From contig BSWB01000005.1 of the NCBI GenBank assembly GCA_033239125.1, positions 141,666,494 to 141,730,493 on the forward strand: a stretch of 64,000 nucleotides of DNA, in the 5' to 3' direction. Below the pieces are notes generated by a model that saw only the letters and a program-made list of their open reading frames with translations, made no database searches and had not been told where the DNA came from. The translations under genes were made by a program, and so were the position numbers. The DNA is from Fagopyrum homotropicum (taxonomy: Eukaryota; Streptophyta; Magnoliopsida; Caryophyllales; Polygonaceae). Positions 31,228 to 43,647 of this stretch are shown here, in pieces (position 1 is the stretch's first letter; each line of letters starts with the position of its first letter).

Positions 31228-31701
31228 ACGTAGGAGTTGCAGTGAATTTGGGAGCTTGTTCGGCGCCGAAAGCTGAGCTTTGGGGAGTCCTCCACGGCTT
31301 GGAGATGGCATGGAATTTGGGACTCCGCAAGGTGGAAGTGGAGTTGGATTCACTTATTGTTGTTGGGTGGATCTATTGAGGGGTTGACCACGTCCACCCG
31401 CTCTCTAATCTGGTGACCCGTTGCCAAGGGTTTACTATTCCTGATTGGTCTATCAGTTTCAGCCTTCATGCATACTTTCAGGGAAGGTAATCGAGTTGCT
31501 GATTCTTTAGGTAATTTCGCCTTCACTTTGGGGTTTGGTGTTCATCACCTTTTTGATTTGCCGTTACACGTTAGAGCTTTTATTTTGAACGATATGAAGG
31601 GAGTAATTTCCCTCGAGCCACTTGTTTGTAAGTGTTTTACTTCAATAATAATATGCGTTTGTGCGGAGAGTTTGAGACTCTCGTTCACCCAAAAAAAAAA
31701 A
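31228..31701 (+). pseudogene. LINE RNase H-like (RVT_3) 3' fragment with poly-A
   Basis: Translation gives SAPKAELWGVLHGLEMAWNL and LRKVEVELDSLIVVGWI, an internal stop, then EGNRVADSLGNFAFTLGFG. These are typical of the RNase H-like domain at the 3' end of plant L1 ORF2. It ends in an A-run at 31691-31701, immediately upstream of the P450 pseudogene 5' UTR. A target duplication was not found, so the left limit is approximate. Confidence 0.8.
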
Positions 31702-31839
31702 CGATTGAGCTTCAATCTAATGTTGTAAACACAAAATGGGGTTGACGTTACTATACGGCGTTCTAATTTCCCTTTTATCCATCTCTTTATGCTACTTCTC
31801 AAACCTCAAAACCAACTCCTCAAGACTCCGGCCACTGGG

Positions 31840-32328
31840 TGTTAGTGCAATTTGAGTAGTTCGAGGCTTTGAGGCGTGAATCACTATCTTTTTAGTGATA
31901 TTTGCTCCCTATCGAATGTTGTTGGGTTTCAAGCAAATCACTTGTAAGGATACAACAAAGCCAATGATCGATTTAGACAACAATCTAAAAAATCGATCAA
32001 CTTACAAATTCTGTGAAGTTTGTTCTGAATTTATAGATTTTCTGGAAGTAGTTATTTGACGGGAAAAACTGTTGGCGGGTAAATAACTGTGAGGCAAAAC
32101 AGTTAACCGTCAATCAATACCCAAGACCCCAAGGTCCCAAGTCTCAAATCCCAAGTCTTTGATTTAATATAATATATATATTTAATATATAATGTTAAAC
32201 TCATATTCCAAAATAATCACTAATGAATTAATACTTGGAGAGAGATTCCCCTTTATAAGGAAATTCCTTTAATACTCCATAATCAATGTGGGACAAGTTT
32301 CAAAGTTTCAAAAAGACTAACACCAACA
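31840..32328. repeat. Solo LTR inside P450 copy A exon 1
   Basis: 489 bp from TGTTAGTGC to CACCAACA, with flanking CTGGG and CCGGG (31835-31839, 32329-32333), a 5-bp target duplication with one change. The interrupted codons are those of the proline-rich hinge (PPGxxGWP) after the membrane anchor; copy B is uninterrupted at this point. TATA-like TTTATAAGG near 32252. Confidence 0.8.
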
Positions 32329-32968
32329 CCGGGTACTACTGGGTGGCCGGTAATCGGAGAATCGATAAAATTCCTATCTAACTTGAAAAGGGGAGAATTG
32401 GAGAAGTTCATCTTCAAAAAATGGCAAAATACTCTCCCAACGTTTTCAAAACGTCAATTCTCGAACAACATGTCGCAGTACTATGTGGTGCGTCGGGAAG
32501 TAAGTTTTTATTCTCAAACGCTAACAAATTGGTTAAGAGATATACACCGAGTACTATCAAGAAGATTTTGCAAATGGGAGATCGTTATGTCACGATGGAT
32601 CGATTTACAAAGTCTAAGCTCTTTGTGTTTCTTAAGATCGACTTTCTTAAAAACTTCGTCGGCGTCATGGATACTATGGCTCAACAACATTTGGAATTTC
32701 ATTGGTGCCAAAAGGTTTGTGTTTTACAGTCTCAAGTATTTTGAAATAATTGCAGAATTGGTCTCTTATTTTGCAATTATGTTACATATTACAACTAACG
32801 GGATTTTGATTGTAGTATGCTAGTATTATCAAGGGAGTTCAAGGACGAATGTGCAATTATTTTTAGGGAAAAAATTGGACTAATAATTTAGAATGAGTAA
32901 ATTTTAGTGGTGAAAGGAAAAAAAACTAGATTAGTAGGGGTGTTATACTAGCTGAATATTGACATGTT

Positions 32969-34255
32969 TTTAAGACCTCAGTTTTTGCCTTCACCGCCCC
33001 GCGGTGAAGAAGGCCGCCCCAGCGGCAAGCTGTGCCTGTCACCGCCCCTGCGGCAAGGGCAATCCACCCCTGCGGATTCGCTGCAGATCGCGCCTGATCT
33101 GTTTTCGTTCCTTATATCTTTTTTCCATAGATGGAAGATCCGATCTACTATCTTATGGGCCGGCTTTCCTATCTTCTCCCTAACCCTAGAAAGTCTTTCC
33201 TTCTATATTACCTCCATTCTCTATTTATCCTACCTTCTTCCCGTTTTTCCGGCCGTTTGCATACGTTTCTTCAACCCTTGAGAGTTGTAGTCATCACCCT
33301 TGCTTCCTGTGATCTTGCTGAACGTGTAAGTTCTTTTTCCCTTGTTCTTCATCACGTTCAGGTGTTGTTGCACCTTGCTTCCTTCTGTTTTGTTTTCTTC
33401 TTCGTTCTTCCTTTTCTTCTCCTCTAAGAATCAAGTTTGAACCTTGATTCTTGTTAGCATCTCCGTTGTTGATGTGTTGTTGTTCTCAAGCTCTGTAGGC
33501 TAAGTTGTTCTCTAATTGTTGAGTTACCTTCGAGTGAGGTAAGTCCCTTGGACTTACTTAGCTTCATTCCGTATATTAGTTTTGAGTGTATTGGCTTGTG
33601 TGTGTTGTTATTATTGTTATAACGGATAACCAGAATAGGAATCACCCTTTATAACCGTAATTGGCCCAAGTGTATGATAACCGTATTGGCTTGTGTGTGT
33701 TGTTATTATTGTTATAACGGATAACCAGAATAGGAATCACCCTTTATAACCGTAATTGGCCCAAGTGTATGATAACCGGGCGGTGACCACTTGTCTAGTT
33801 CTACAGGAGACTAGAATGTGCTCTTGCAACCCATGCCCGCAGGTAACGGATAGTACTAATCTATTCCTGTTGGTAGACGGAAGCGGACGCGAGTTTCGGG
33901 AAATTCTAGTGTGACAAAAGAAGCTGAATTAGTAATGGATAACTTAATGAAAGATAATAACCGGTTGAATGGAAGCATGCTATGTGTTTGTGTCTTTACG
34001 TTCTTTCTAGTGTGACAAAAGAAGTTGAATTAGTAATGGATAACTTTATGTTGTTGCTTTCCCTTTTGTTTTGAACTCGGCTGCGAGTCTTTTACGCTTC
34101 CTTTTGTTTAAACCTTTGGTTTTATATTAAATTCTGGTTTTCATTTGTCTGTGTCTTGTTGTAAGATCCGTTGTGTCGTTGCTACTCTAGGGTCGGGACC
34201 CATTGTGAGGTCCTAACCCGTAACACTTCGAGTTCCCAGAACTTGGGGAGTTACA
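32969..34255. repeat. Solo LTR-like insertion in intron 1 of P450 copy A
   Basis: About 1.29 kb absent from the aligned intron of copy B. Flanked by ATGTT (32964-32968) and GTGTT (34256-34260), a near match. Begins TTTAAGACCTCAG and ends GGGGAGTTACA, a style common in Gypsy LTRs. It contains an exact tandem duplication of about 97 bp (33588-33776) and a second pair of about 45-bp units 100 bp apart (33904 and 34005). GC-rich near its left end. Confidence 0.6.
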
Positions 34256-35274
34256 GTGTTCAACCTCAACTCGTTTATAAACGAGATGATCCTAGTCTAA
34301 ATTTTACACGAGCTTTAAAATGCGTTCATATTCGACTCGTTTAAAAAATGAACGAGCTCGAGCCGATCTCGAGTAGCTAGCCTAAAATAATGAACGAACT
34401 TGGCTCGAACGGATTTTTGATGAGCCGAACCCGGTCATTTTGTCTCATTTAACAACCCTACAAATTAGGGACTGAAATAAAAATTAGCAAAACTTTGTGG
34501 ACTAAGTAGAAAAAGATAAGTAGGTGGGAAGGTGGAACTTGTATTACTTAATCTTTTTGTAGATATCTTTGCCTACTGATTAAATTGGACATACTTCAAT
34601 AATTACTTAGACGTAATTCTTTTTAGAGAAAATTGGATTAGTAAGTCAGCCTTGAAGCCGATCGTTTATCTTAATATTTAATATACTTGAAGTCGATCGT
34701 TTATCTTAATATATTAAATATATACGTGAAGAGTAATAAAAAAATTATTTTTTATTTATATTAACACGTGTAAAAAAGCTGTAGATGAACACCTAAAATG
34801 AAACTGATTTCTTTTTAAATTTCGGATATTTTATGGAATTCTACGCTTTTATCATTCATAAATTAATATTTTAAGAGAAAAAAGATAAATATCATTTGCT
34901 AGTTATTGTTTGATAAATACTTTTTTGAATAAATTTATTTTTTTGATCATTTTAAAATGTTTATTTATGAATGGTAGAAGGTTATTTTCAAAAAAAATTA
35001 AAATTAAGTACATTATATGAAAACTGAAAGATACTTGAACATAATCCGAAAGTGAAAAATACATGATCATTAAAAAATTTTATATTTATTTTTTGTGAAG
35101 AACAAAAACTAAGAGTTAATATCTTAATTTATAACTTAAGTGGAATAACTAAAAAAATGACTCTTAGACTTAGAGTTGAAAATGAATAACTAAAATAATA
35201 GATTTATATGTATTTATTATTCTTATAAAAATTGATATTTTAATTGTCCTATAATTTTTATTATTACTTACTAG
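34256..35274. other. Remainder of intron 1 of P450 copy A
   Basis: Aligns by eye with 60530-62557 of copy B apart from the three elements that only copy B carries. Lacks coding sequence. Confidence 0.7.
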
Positions 35275-35890
35275 GAAATTACAGTATACCCATCGATGAA
35301 GAACTACGCCTTTACATTGGCTTGTCGATTACTGTTATCAGTAGAAGATCCAGATATCGTCGAAAAACTTTTTCATCTAATGGATATTTTAGCGATAGGA
35401 ATCATATCATTGCCGATAGATCTCCAAGGACTCGAATGAATCGAGTTCGTAAAGCATCGGTTGCATTAAGGTTAATGATACAGCAAGTAGTTCAGCAACA
35501 AAGACTAAACAATTTTCAGTTGCTTCTGATCATCAAAACAACTTATTGTCGTATTTTTTGCAAGTATACGATGATGACGTGGATATCGTCATTGGTGTTA
35601 TGGGAATGCTTATTGCCAGCCACGAGACGATTACTTCAGTTTTAAGCATCAATTTTTAAGGTTATGACGGATAATCCAGATATTTATCAAAGAATATACC
35701 AAGGTACGTACATGTATGCATGCACGTGACATTATGGGTAGGACTGAGCATAACCGGTTCGGTTCACCGAACCGAGCCTGGCAATTTCTCTCCAAATTGA
35801 ACCTTAACCGTATCTATGTGGTTTCGGTTTGCGGTCCAAAAATTATTGATTATAGGTTCGGTTCAGTACGGTCTAAAATTGATTTGAATG

Positions 35891-35892
<2 letters not shown>

Positions 35893-35973
<81 letters not shown>
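35893..35973. repeat. (AT)n microsatellite, about 81 bp
   Basis: Uninterrupted AT dinucleotides next to the first MULE. A shorter AT run occupies the equivalent intron place in copy B (63085-63108). Confidence 0.97.
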
Positions 35974-35977
<4 letters not shown>

Positions 35978-37182
35978 CCAGTTCCGGTGAGGAGGACCCT
36001 TGCAGATAGGAATGAGGAGAGGCGGGGTGGTGACTTGTGGCATGCTACGTCACCTTTTTTTTTTTTTTTTTTCAGATTTTATTTTTTAAATAAAAATTGG
36101 TGTTCATATTTTTATAAGTATGTGTTCATTTTTAAAAGAGTCATTGTTCATATTTTATCAATAAATGTTCATTTTTTCCCAACACTAACTGTTCAATTTT
36201 TAACATTAGTTGTTCATTTTTGTATTTTTTAAAAACATTTTTTTGGATTTTTTTTAAATTATACTATTTTTTCAAATCGTGTTAATAAAATATGATGCTC
36301 ATTTTTTTACAAGTATGTATTCATTTTTTTACAGTTATGGTGTTTATAATATGATGTTCATTTTTTTTTGAAAAGTATACTTTTCCTTAAAATCGTGTTT
36401 ATAATATTCAGAGATCGATTACATAAAAAATTGTGAAATCAAAGAGAATACAAGACGATTCAGGTTTTGTTTCTTCGAATTTCTACTCTCACTGTTTAGA
36501 TTTCCATTCTTAAGGTTTAGGTTTCATTATGATTGATGTTTGTGTTCGAAATCAAATTTGTTTGAAACATTTTGTGTTTGATAAGTTTGATTGAGAAAAT
36601 ACATGTATATACATATGTTGAGTTGGTCTAATTGCTCCAATTGAATAATCTATATGCTCCTTTTAGTGTGCACGCAAATTGTTCGGCAAAATGCTTTATA
36701 GAAAAATAGTTTATAATATTCACACGATCAATGACATAAAAAGTATGAACACCGACGAATTAAAACATGAACAATGACGTATAAAAGTATGAACACCAAT
36801 AACTTATCTATAACTTTGACACATACATAACATATTATGATCATCTTTTAACGTTTTGTGATGAGTTTTTTTTATTTTTTGTGGTTATATACAGTAAATG
36901 ATAATCTATGCATTATAAAATGAACACAAAAAGATAAATGGACATGACACTTTGATGAATAAAAATACTATGAACACCGAAGTATAAAAACATGAACAAT
37001 GACATATAAAAGTATGAACACCGATGAATATTTTGAACGTAAGAGTATTTTTTCAGATTTTAAATCAATTTACAAAAATGCCATTAATGATGAGCGTGTG
37101 AGAACCCTTGATTTAAATCCATCCAATGACTTACAGCCCTCCTAATTCCTATCTACAAGCTCTCTCCTCATTTGAACTAAAA

Positions 37183-37184
<2 letters not shown>
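35974..37184. mobile_element. MULE-like element E1, deletion derivative
   Basis: 1211 bp. Left end GGGTCCAGTTCCGGTGAGGA, right end (reversed) similar with GATAGGAATTAGGAGG. Internal sequence matches the arms of E2 (for example CAAGACGATTCAG and AATCTATATGCTCC). Inserted in an AT run, so the target duplication cannot be read. No coding capacity. Confidence 0.7.

Positions 37185-37252
<68 letters not shown>
37185..37252. repeat. (TA)n microsatellite, about 68 bp
   Basis: Separates E1 and E2. Confidence 0.97.
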
Positions 37253-37254
<2 letters not shown>

Positions 37255-37879
37255 TTTTAGTTCCGGTTAGGAGAAGGCTTGTGGATAGGAATTAGGAGGC
37301 GTGTGAGCCATTGGATGAGATTATAATCAACGGCTCACACACACTCGTTATTAATGGCATTTTGTTAAATAGAGTTAAAATTTGGCAAATGTTAAAAAAT
37401 AGGCTTCTGATCGACTTTGTTCCATGCTACTCCTCACTCGCACGACGCTTCCATTCTTCTTCTCTGTTCGACTTCTTCTGCTCCTTCTTGGCGCTTAACA
37501 ACAAAATCATATAGGATTTCCTCCGATTTTCATTGAAACAATGGTTAAATCAAAGAGAAACGATGATTCAGGTATTTTTTTTTGTTCAATTTGTAATCCT
37601 AATTTTAAATTTTTACTCCTTAGATTTAGGGTTGGTTACCTTTGATTTTGTGTTTGAAATCAAATTTGTTCGTTTTATTGTTGTGTTTGATAGTTTTGAT
37701 TGCGAAAATGCGTGTATATACATATGTTGAATCGGTCTAAGTCCTCCAATTGCATAATCTATATGTTGCTTCTAATATGCATGCAAATTGTTTGATAAAA
37801 TGTCTCATAGAAAATATAAATATTAAAAACATGTGGTTAATATGTACCTAAAACGTATTTTGAAATATTTTAGTATGTT

Positions 37880-38030
37880 TTTAAAAGCACAACTTGATAA
37901 ATTCTGAACTAGAGCTTGAATATCTTCCAAAATGAGTCCCTGAGGAGATAAGAATCTATTGTTATATTTGATCAGATTAATATCAATGATGTAATCAGAT
38001 TCAACCTCAATACATTCCAACCCTCTTCTA
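37880..38030 (-). pseudogene. RNase H-like (RVT_3) fragment inside E2
   Basis: Minus-strand translation gives RRGLECIEVESDYIIDINLI and SPQGLILEDIQALVQNL, the pattern of plant LINE RNase H-like domains or of related host genes. Too short to assign further. Confidence 0.55.
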
Positions 38031-38336
38031 TTGATTCCAACAAACCTTTTCTAGCCAAGAGTTCAGCAATAAGATGATCCATTGTACAATCTTTCTTGAT
38101 TTTTATATGGTCATGAGATGGCTTAGTCCACTAGGTATGAGAGAGGATAGGGAGATATAGTGTCAGACTTGCCCTCATATCCTATCAAGCTTGTAACCAT
38201 CACCATTACAAAACACACAATTAAAAATCATGCTATATATTCATAAAAAATATGAAGAAAAAGTTTTTTTTTCCTGTAATTAAGAAGAAAATAACGGAGA
38301 AAATGTAGATTACAAGCCTTGCAAGATTCCTGCCTG

Positions 38337-38615
38337 GGGACAGACAGCCTGCTACCCGCTCCAAATGGAATGTCATTTGCCCTTATTTTTGGATTCTCTT
38401 ACATTATCATACAAATATAAATCTTAAATATATATATTTTATAGTTGAAATGTATGATTTTATGATAAGATACTTACATTCCCCCTTGAAGGATTGAAGT
38501 CTTTGGCATTAAGGAACTTATCCTCATCCAAATGAGCACTTTTCAGCCATGTCAGTATCTTCCATCCTTTTGGGACAATATATCCAAAGAGGTTCTTGAA
38601 TTTTGAAATTGAGTA
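38337..38615 (-). pseudogene. Captured cytochrome P450 fragment inside E2, two exon pieces and an intron
   Basis: Minus strand: SKFKNLFGYIVPKGWKILTW, then LKSAHLDEDKFLNAKDFNPS and a 5' splice site (GTAAGT near 38475). About 100 bp later comes PFGAGSRL followed, after a one-base slip, by a CPG-NLARL heme-ligand region (38337-38375). Spacing and splice site indicate a genomic, unspliced capture. The motifs resemble the CYP85 clan, for example CYP88-type enzymes, and differ from the CYP716-like host gene (PFGGGP), so it is not derived from the surrounding gene. Confidence 0.75.
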
Positions 38616-39665
38616 GCTAGGTATGTACGTGGTGGATGGTGATTACTAGGAGGAGGGCATGTCTAACACTATAGCCTTGAATTCATTCTCATTTCTCCTT
38701 TGAAAAGAGTGATGTTAGGGAGATGAGGTAATGAGAACTGGTCTACTTGCTTGGACAAACCCATTTCACCTTACCAAATTAGGGTAAAGCTCACGCAATG
38801 TTAGATATTTGTAAATACTGAAACTTTTAGTTCTTTATAATTGATCTTATAATGTTGGTTATTTGTAAATATTGGAGCTTTTGTTCTTTACATGATTGAA
38901 GTATTTACATTTTTATTTACATTGTCTTTTTATATTAATTTTCAGATACACTTGCATCTTTCCTACAAACAAGAGGGAAGAAATAAAAACTACTACAAGA
39001 TTATGAATCCGATGAGGATTTTTCTGAACATGAGGATGATGTGGGCTCTTAACTGAAGAGGATTTAGATCTTGATAATAAACAAAACGTCTTTATTGCAT
39101 AGATGTCTCTTTGGTCATATTTACTTATGTTGGTGTTCAAATTATAAGAGATTGATCCCATGAGTAGCCCTCATATGATCGTCACTTCAAAAGTACAATT
39201 AGAGAATGCATGTATGGACTGAGATATTTGTCATGATTTTATCAATCGGTGTTCATACTTTTATATGTCATTGTTCATACTTTTATGCTCAATTGTTCAT
39301 GTTTTTATTAATCGGTGTTCATACTTTTATATAGTCAGTTGATTGTTCTTGTAAATTAAACATCGGACTATTTTCGACAAATACACAACAAAGGGTAAAA
39401 TTGATAAAACGGAAATTATGGTTCGAAACTGTAAATTAAACATGTTTTTATTAATCGGTGTTCATACTTTTATAGACCATTGTTCATGTTTTTATAAATT
39501 GGTGTTCATACTTTTATATAGTTAGTTGATTGTTCATACTATGGTTCAAAAATATGGTTATTGTAAAATAAACATCACGCTATTTTCAACAAATACACAA
39601 CAAAGGGTAAAATTGTTAAAATGGAAATTATGGTTCGAAACTGTAAATTAAACATGTTTTATTAA

Positions 39666-39847
39666 GAAACAATTTGGTTTACTAGGCTTTTTCTAGTTTT
39701 GTGTTTAGTAAATGTACCCCTTGAAAGAAGATTGTGTAGAGTTTGAGAATAAATACAAAAGGTTGGGGTATATTTACTTAATTGAAACATTAAAAAGCCT
39801 AGTTACTACTATAATTTTTCAAAAAGGCCTAGTTACCAAAATTGTCC
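39666..39847. mobile_element. 182-bp MULE-type MITE inside E2
   Basis: Ends GAAACAATTTGGTTTACTAG and, reversed, GGACAATTTTGGTAACTAGG. A perfect 9-bp duplication TTTTATTAA flanks it (39657-39665, 39848-39856). Same family and same length as 60589-60770. Confidence 0.92.
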
Positions 39848-40279
39848 TTTTATTAATCGGTGTTCATACTTTTATAGGTCATTGTTCATACTTTTATGCT
39901 CCATTGTTCATGTTTTTATTACTCGGGATTCATAGTTTTATATAGTCATCTTTTGTTCATATTATGGTTCAAAACTATAGTTCTTTTAAATTAAACATCA
40001 GGCTATTTTCAACAAATACACAACATAGGGTAAAATTGTTAAAACGGTAGTTATGGTTCGAAACTATGGTTCTTGAGTAAACCACGACTTCTTACTCAAG
40101 TTAAACTCTGATGCCAATGCAACCCATTTTTCTTCAAATTCTTCACATTCAATTCTCTCATTCCACAACACTACTTAATTTTGATCAACCGAAAATCAGG
40201 TGAATGTTTAAGTTCTGGACTGACTTTCTTTGACACATTTTGCATAATGTGTCACATGCAATACCGATGACGAGTGGAT

Positions 40280-41040
40280 ATAAAAACACTTTTAGCTGCT
40301 ATTTTCATTACAAGATCTTGATCAATCACCAAAATCATAGGTGCATGCCTCATAGCTTCCTTAAAGCTCTCAAAAAGTCATTCATATGAGCTTACTTCCT
40401 CCTTCGGTAAAAGAGCAACACCAAATATCACACATTTTTATGGTTGTCCAAACCAGTGAAAGGGGAAAATTCCATGTCATGTCTGAAAAATACAAACAAC
40501 ACACATTAATAATAACAATAGTTCATTTCCTACAAAGAGTATGTTCATAAAAACTAAGGTTATTGTTCATATTTATACATGCTTGTTTGTTCGGTAGGTG
40601 GAGTCAAACAAAACAACATCTCCATATATGTATCATAATTTTTCATCAAAATTGCATCAATCTAGAATATTCTTGTTAGTTAATCATTCTCATCAGCATC
40701 ATACCTAAGGTAAAACACAATACTAACCTCTTGCTTCTTGAACAATATGTCTATCATCAATTGAGCATCACATCCACTAAGGTAAGCCAAAAGATCTCTT
40801 CTGAAGTTTGAAACTTTGTAGCTGTTGCACCTATATTTTAATAACCCCCAACAAACTCTTTGAAAACCTTATGACTCCTTGTTGGCCCAATCTTTGCTCT
40901 TCCAAAATTGAGAACAAAGTTTAAAGACCAATGTCCATTTTTCCAATTATATTTGACAAATTGTTTCATTGTAGGAGTTAACATAGCATGATTATGAGCT
41001 TCATGAACCCACTTCATAAAATATTTTCCACCCTCCATAC
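40280..41040 (-). pseudogene. FAR1/FHY3-type MULE transposase remains
   Basis: Pieces in family order on the minus strand: FMKWVHEAHNHAMLTP (end of the FAR1 DNA-binding domain), IGPTRSHKVFKEFVGGY, NFRRDLLAYLSGCDAQLMI, ILFKKQEVSIVFYLRYDADE, MEFSPFTGLDNHKN and LFESFKEAMRHAPMILVIDQ ending in the DQD-type catalytic region. Each matches the usual FAR1 transposase text, but several stops and frame changes separate them. It is the likely source of E2 mobility in the past. Confidence 0.85.
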
Positions 41041-42092
41041 TCTTGCGTTACAACCACATCGATTGGAAGTTGTCTTCTTTCTGCTCGTACAATGTTTGCC
41101 TTTTTTTATCTTCTCTTGTGCTTACAAAATACTTACTCAACACAACGTTGTTGGGTTTGTGTTACGTGAAACATAAATCTCAAATCCACAAACAGAAGGC
41201 CTATAGAAGAACTCAGCTTCCCCCACACTTAAAAATTGCTGACCAATATGTGGCTATAAGGCATCATCACAAATTAGAACTCAATTGGTTGAGTTATTTA
41301 AAGTTACTTGTATAATAGTGTCACCTTCATCACATTGGGCATTCACCCTCAATCCCGACACAATGATTGGTGATGATTGCGTACCCAACGTCCCTAAATC
41401 TGTAAAACAATGTAAAATATACTAGTGTAAGTTCATACTTTGTATTCATCGGTGTTCATACTTTTATATGTCATTGTTCATGTTTTTATTCATCGGTGTT
41501 CATACTTTTTATGCCATTGTTCATGTAAATATTATTGACTATTTTTGTATGAGGCATTTTGTCGAACAGTTGACATGCACACTAAAAAGAGCATATAGAT
41601 TGTTCAATTTGAGCTATTAGACCAATTCAACATATGTATATACATGTATTTTCTCAAACAAACCTATCAAACACAAAAATGATTCAAACAAATTTGATTT
41701 CGAAAACAAACATCAATCATAATCAAACATAAACCTTAAAATGGAAACCTAACCTATAAGAGTAGAAATTCGAAGAAACAATACTTGAATCGTCTTGTAT
41801 TCTCTTTGATTTCACTAATTTCATGTGATAAATCTCTGATTTGGTTGAAAGTCGGACAAATATGAGGGTTGTGTGTAGCGGCAAGAGAGAGGGGCTCACA
41901 ACGTGGGATGAAAATGGTGAGGAGGATTAAACGTATTTCTTAATGTCTAATTTTATTCTTTTCTAGATTTATGTAATTACTAAAATACCATTAATGATAA
42001 GTGTGTGGGAGGCGTTGATTTAAATCTCATCCAATGGCTCATGGGCCTCCTAATTCCTATCTCCAAGCCTTCTCCTCACCGGAACTGGCCCC

Positions 42093-42664
42093 TATATATA
42101 TATATATATATATCCCTTAAGCTTGTAACATTGTTGCGTCTTTAAACCATTTAACCTAATATCTCTTAACTTTTTACGACTCTTTCTCTCTTCCACCGTC
42201 TTCGACTAGAAAACATAAAGCTTTCATTTCTCCTCTATATCTAAAACAATCACATACATGCTTCATATAACATAAACCTTCCCCTATTACGTACACTACA
42301 ACATTTCTTATTAGCCTCGACTCACTATCCATCCACCATTCAACTTCTTCGTTCGTCTCTATTGCACTACTCCTCAACCTTAAGTCATTGTCGGTGCTAC
42401 TCGCAACCATACTCCTTCTACTTGACCCTCAATGTTTTCGTTCCCTCTAACCGAATCAAAATTCATCAATCTATAAAAGAAATCAAGTTAATCAGATACT
42501 AGAATAGGCGTATATTATTAAATTAATTTGTTGTACTATGCCGTTTAATTGTAATTTTTTAATCACTTGGTGGATATATATAACTCTTTGCAGACATGGA
42601 ATGTTCATCTCCTAGCTGATTCGATCAGATCATATATTAATAATAATATTGAATTTGGATGTAG
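42093..42664. other. End of intron 2 of P450 copy A
   Basis: About 450 bp (42116-42570) absent from copy B, with no recognised family. The last 95 bp match copy B closely, including ACTCTTTGCAG. Confidence 0.5.
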
Positions 42665-43217
42665 AAAACATGGAGGTAGCAACCGAGAAGGAACCAAAGA
42701 GCTATTGAAGTGGGAGGATATACAAAAACTGACGTACACATGGAATGTGGTTCGTGAAGTGATAAGAATTTACACTTCTACCCCTTTTCTCTCAGCGGAA
42801 GCCATAGATGATTTCACATACGCTGGTTATGAAATCCCCAAGGGCTTCAAGTTAATAACGAGCATTTGTACAACTCATAAGGACCCAAAGTACTTTCCAG
42901 AACCACACAAATTTGAGTCTTCGAGGTTTGAAGAAGATGGGTCATTGCCCTACGCATACTTGCCATTTGGAGGAGGGCCAAGTATCTGCCCTGGGAAGAA
43001 GTATGCTCAAGTTGTCATACTAATGTTCATACACCATGCCGTCAAGAGATTCAAATGGGAATCTAAGATTCCTGGTGAGAATATCATCGGGATTCCTTTT
43101 CCGAAACCAGCTAAAGGGCTTCCGGTTATTCTCCATCTTCACCAACCCAGAAACTTAGATCTTGAGATTACTCTATCTTCAGCAAACAAGTTGCCGTTGT
43201 TTGGTGAATTGAAATAA

Positions 43218-43640
43218 CGTTTTTCTACTTCCAAAGTTGTAAATTTCGAGTTTAGTATATAGGTAGGTGAACTACTCTTTTTTATTGCGCTTATGAGTTG
43301 AACTAGAATATATATATATATATATATTCAAAATATATACTAACGAAATATTTTCATATAATTCTATGACACGTTTCTCAAAATTCTTAAATTTGGATGA
43401 AAAAATGATAAAATTATAAAAATAAATTAGTCATGGAATATTGAAAGGGTTAATTGGTAGTTTCAATTTACTCAAGTCGGGTCCAATCGAGTTAATAAAG
43501 CCTAAACGTGATGAAGGCCAATCTAAAATATACATCTTTTAGTTAGTGAGTTTCGAACTCTGGATGATAGAGTCTTTCCCACCCTTATATCAATTGAATT
43601 AATTAAACTTGTGTATTCTACTATTGATACAAGGGTTTAA
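43218..43640. other. 3' flank of P450 copy A
   Basis: Matches the 3' flank of copy B (63740-64000), including GGTGAACTACT and AAATTTGGATGAAA. No gene. Confidence 0.6.
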
Positions 43641-43647
43641 TATACAA

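Larger units (their letters stand above)
37253..42092 (-). mobile_element. MULE E2 with FAR1-type transposase remains and captured gene pieces
   Basis: 4840 bp in intron 2 of P450 copy A. Long inverted arms of roughly 500 bp (37253-37810 and 41540-42092), ends TTTTAGTTCCGGTTAGGAGA and, reversed, GGGGCCAGTTCCGGTGAGGA. Between the arms, on the minus strand: FAR1-like transposase remains (40280-41040), a P450 fragment (38337-38615) and an RNase H-like fragment (37880-38030). Imperfect units with GTTCATACTTTTAT occur at 39240-39560, 39855-39960 and 41440-41530. It flanks AT runs on both sides. Transposase frames are broken, so the element is inactive. Confidence 0.75.
31736..43217 (+). pseudogene. 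CYP716-like cytochrome P450 pseudogene (copy A)
   Basis: Three exons by comparison with copy B: exon 1 31736-32714 (split by a solo LTR at 31840-32328), exon 2 35275-35703, exon 3 42665-43217. Damage: the LTR, a 1-bp deletion near 32422, two 1-bp deletions in exon 2 (near 35426 and 35513), an extra base near 35652, and a 1-bp deletion in exon 3 (near 42706). The normal stop has become AGA, adding 22 codons. Recognisable motifs remain: NANKLVKRYTPSTIKKIL, EVIR (ExxR) and PFGGGPSICPGKKYA, where Ser replaces the conserved Arg. A LINE fragment also abuts the leader about 35 bp upstream of the ATG, so the copy-B-like promoter is absent. Intron 2 has grown to about 7 kb by MULE insertion. Not expected to give a functional enzyme. 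Confidence 0.9.

Noticed and set aside
32964..33427. Two overlapping hydrophobic ORFs in intron 1 of P450 copy A
   Set aside because: They lie inside the LTR-like insertion and have no family resemblance.
35716..36009. ORF with an IYIYIY run
   Set aside because: Translation of the AT microsatellite and transposon end.
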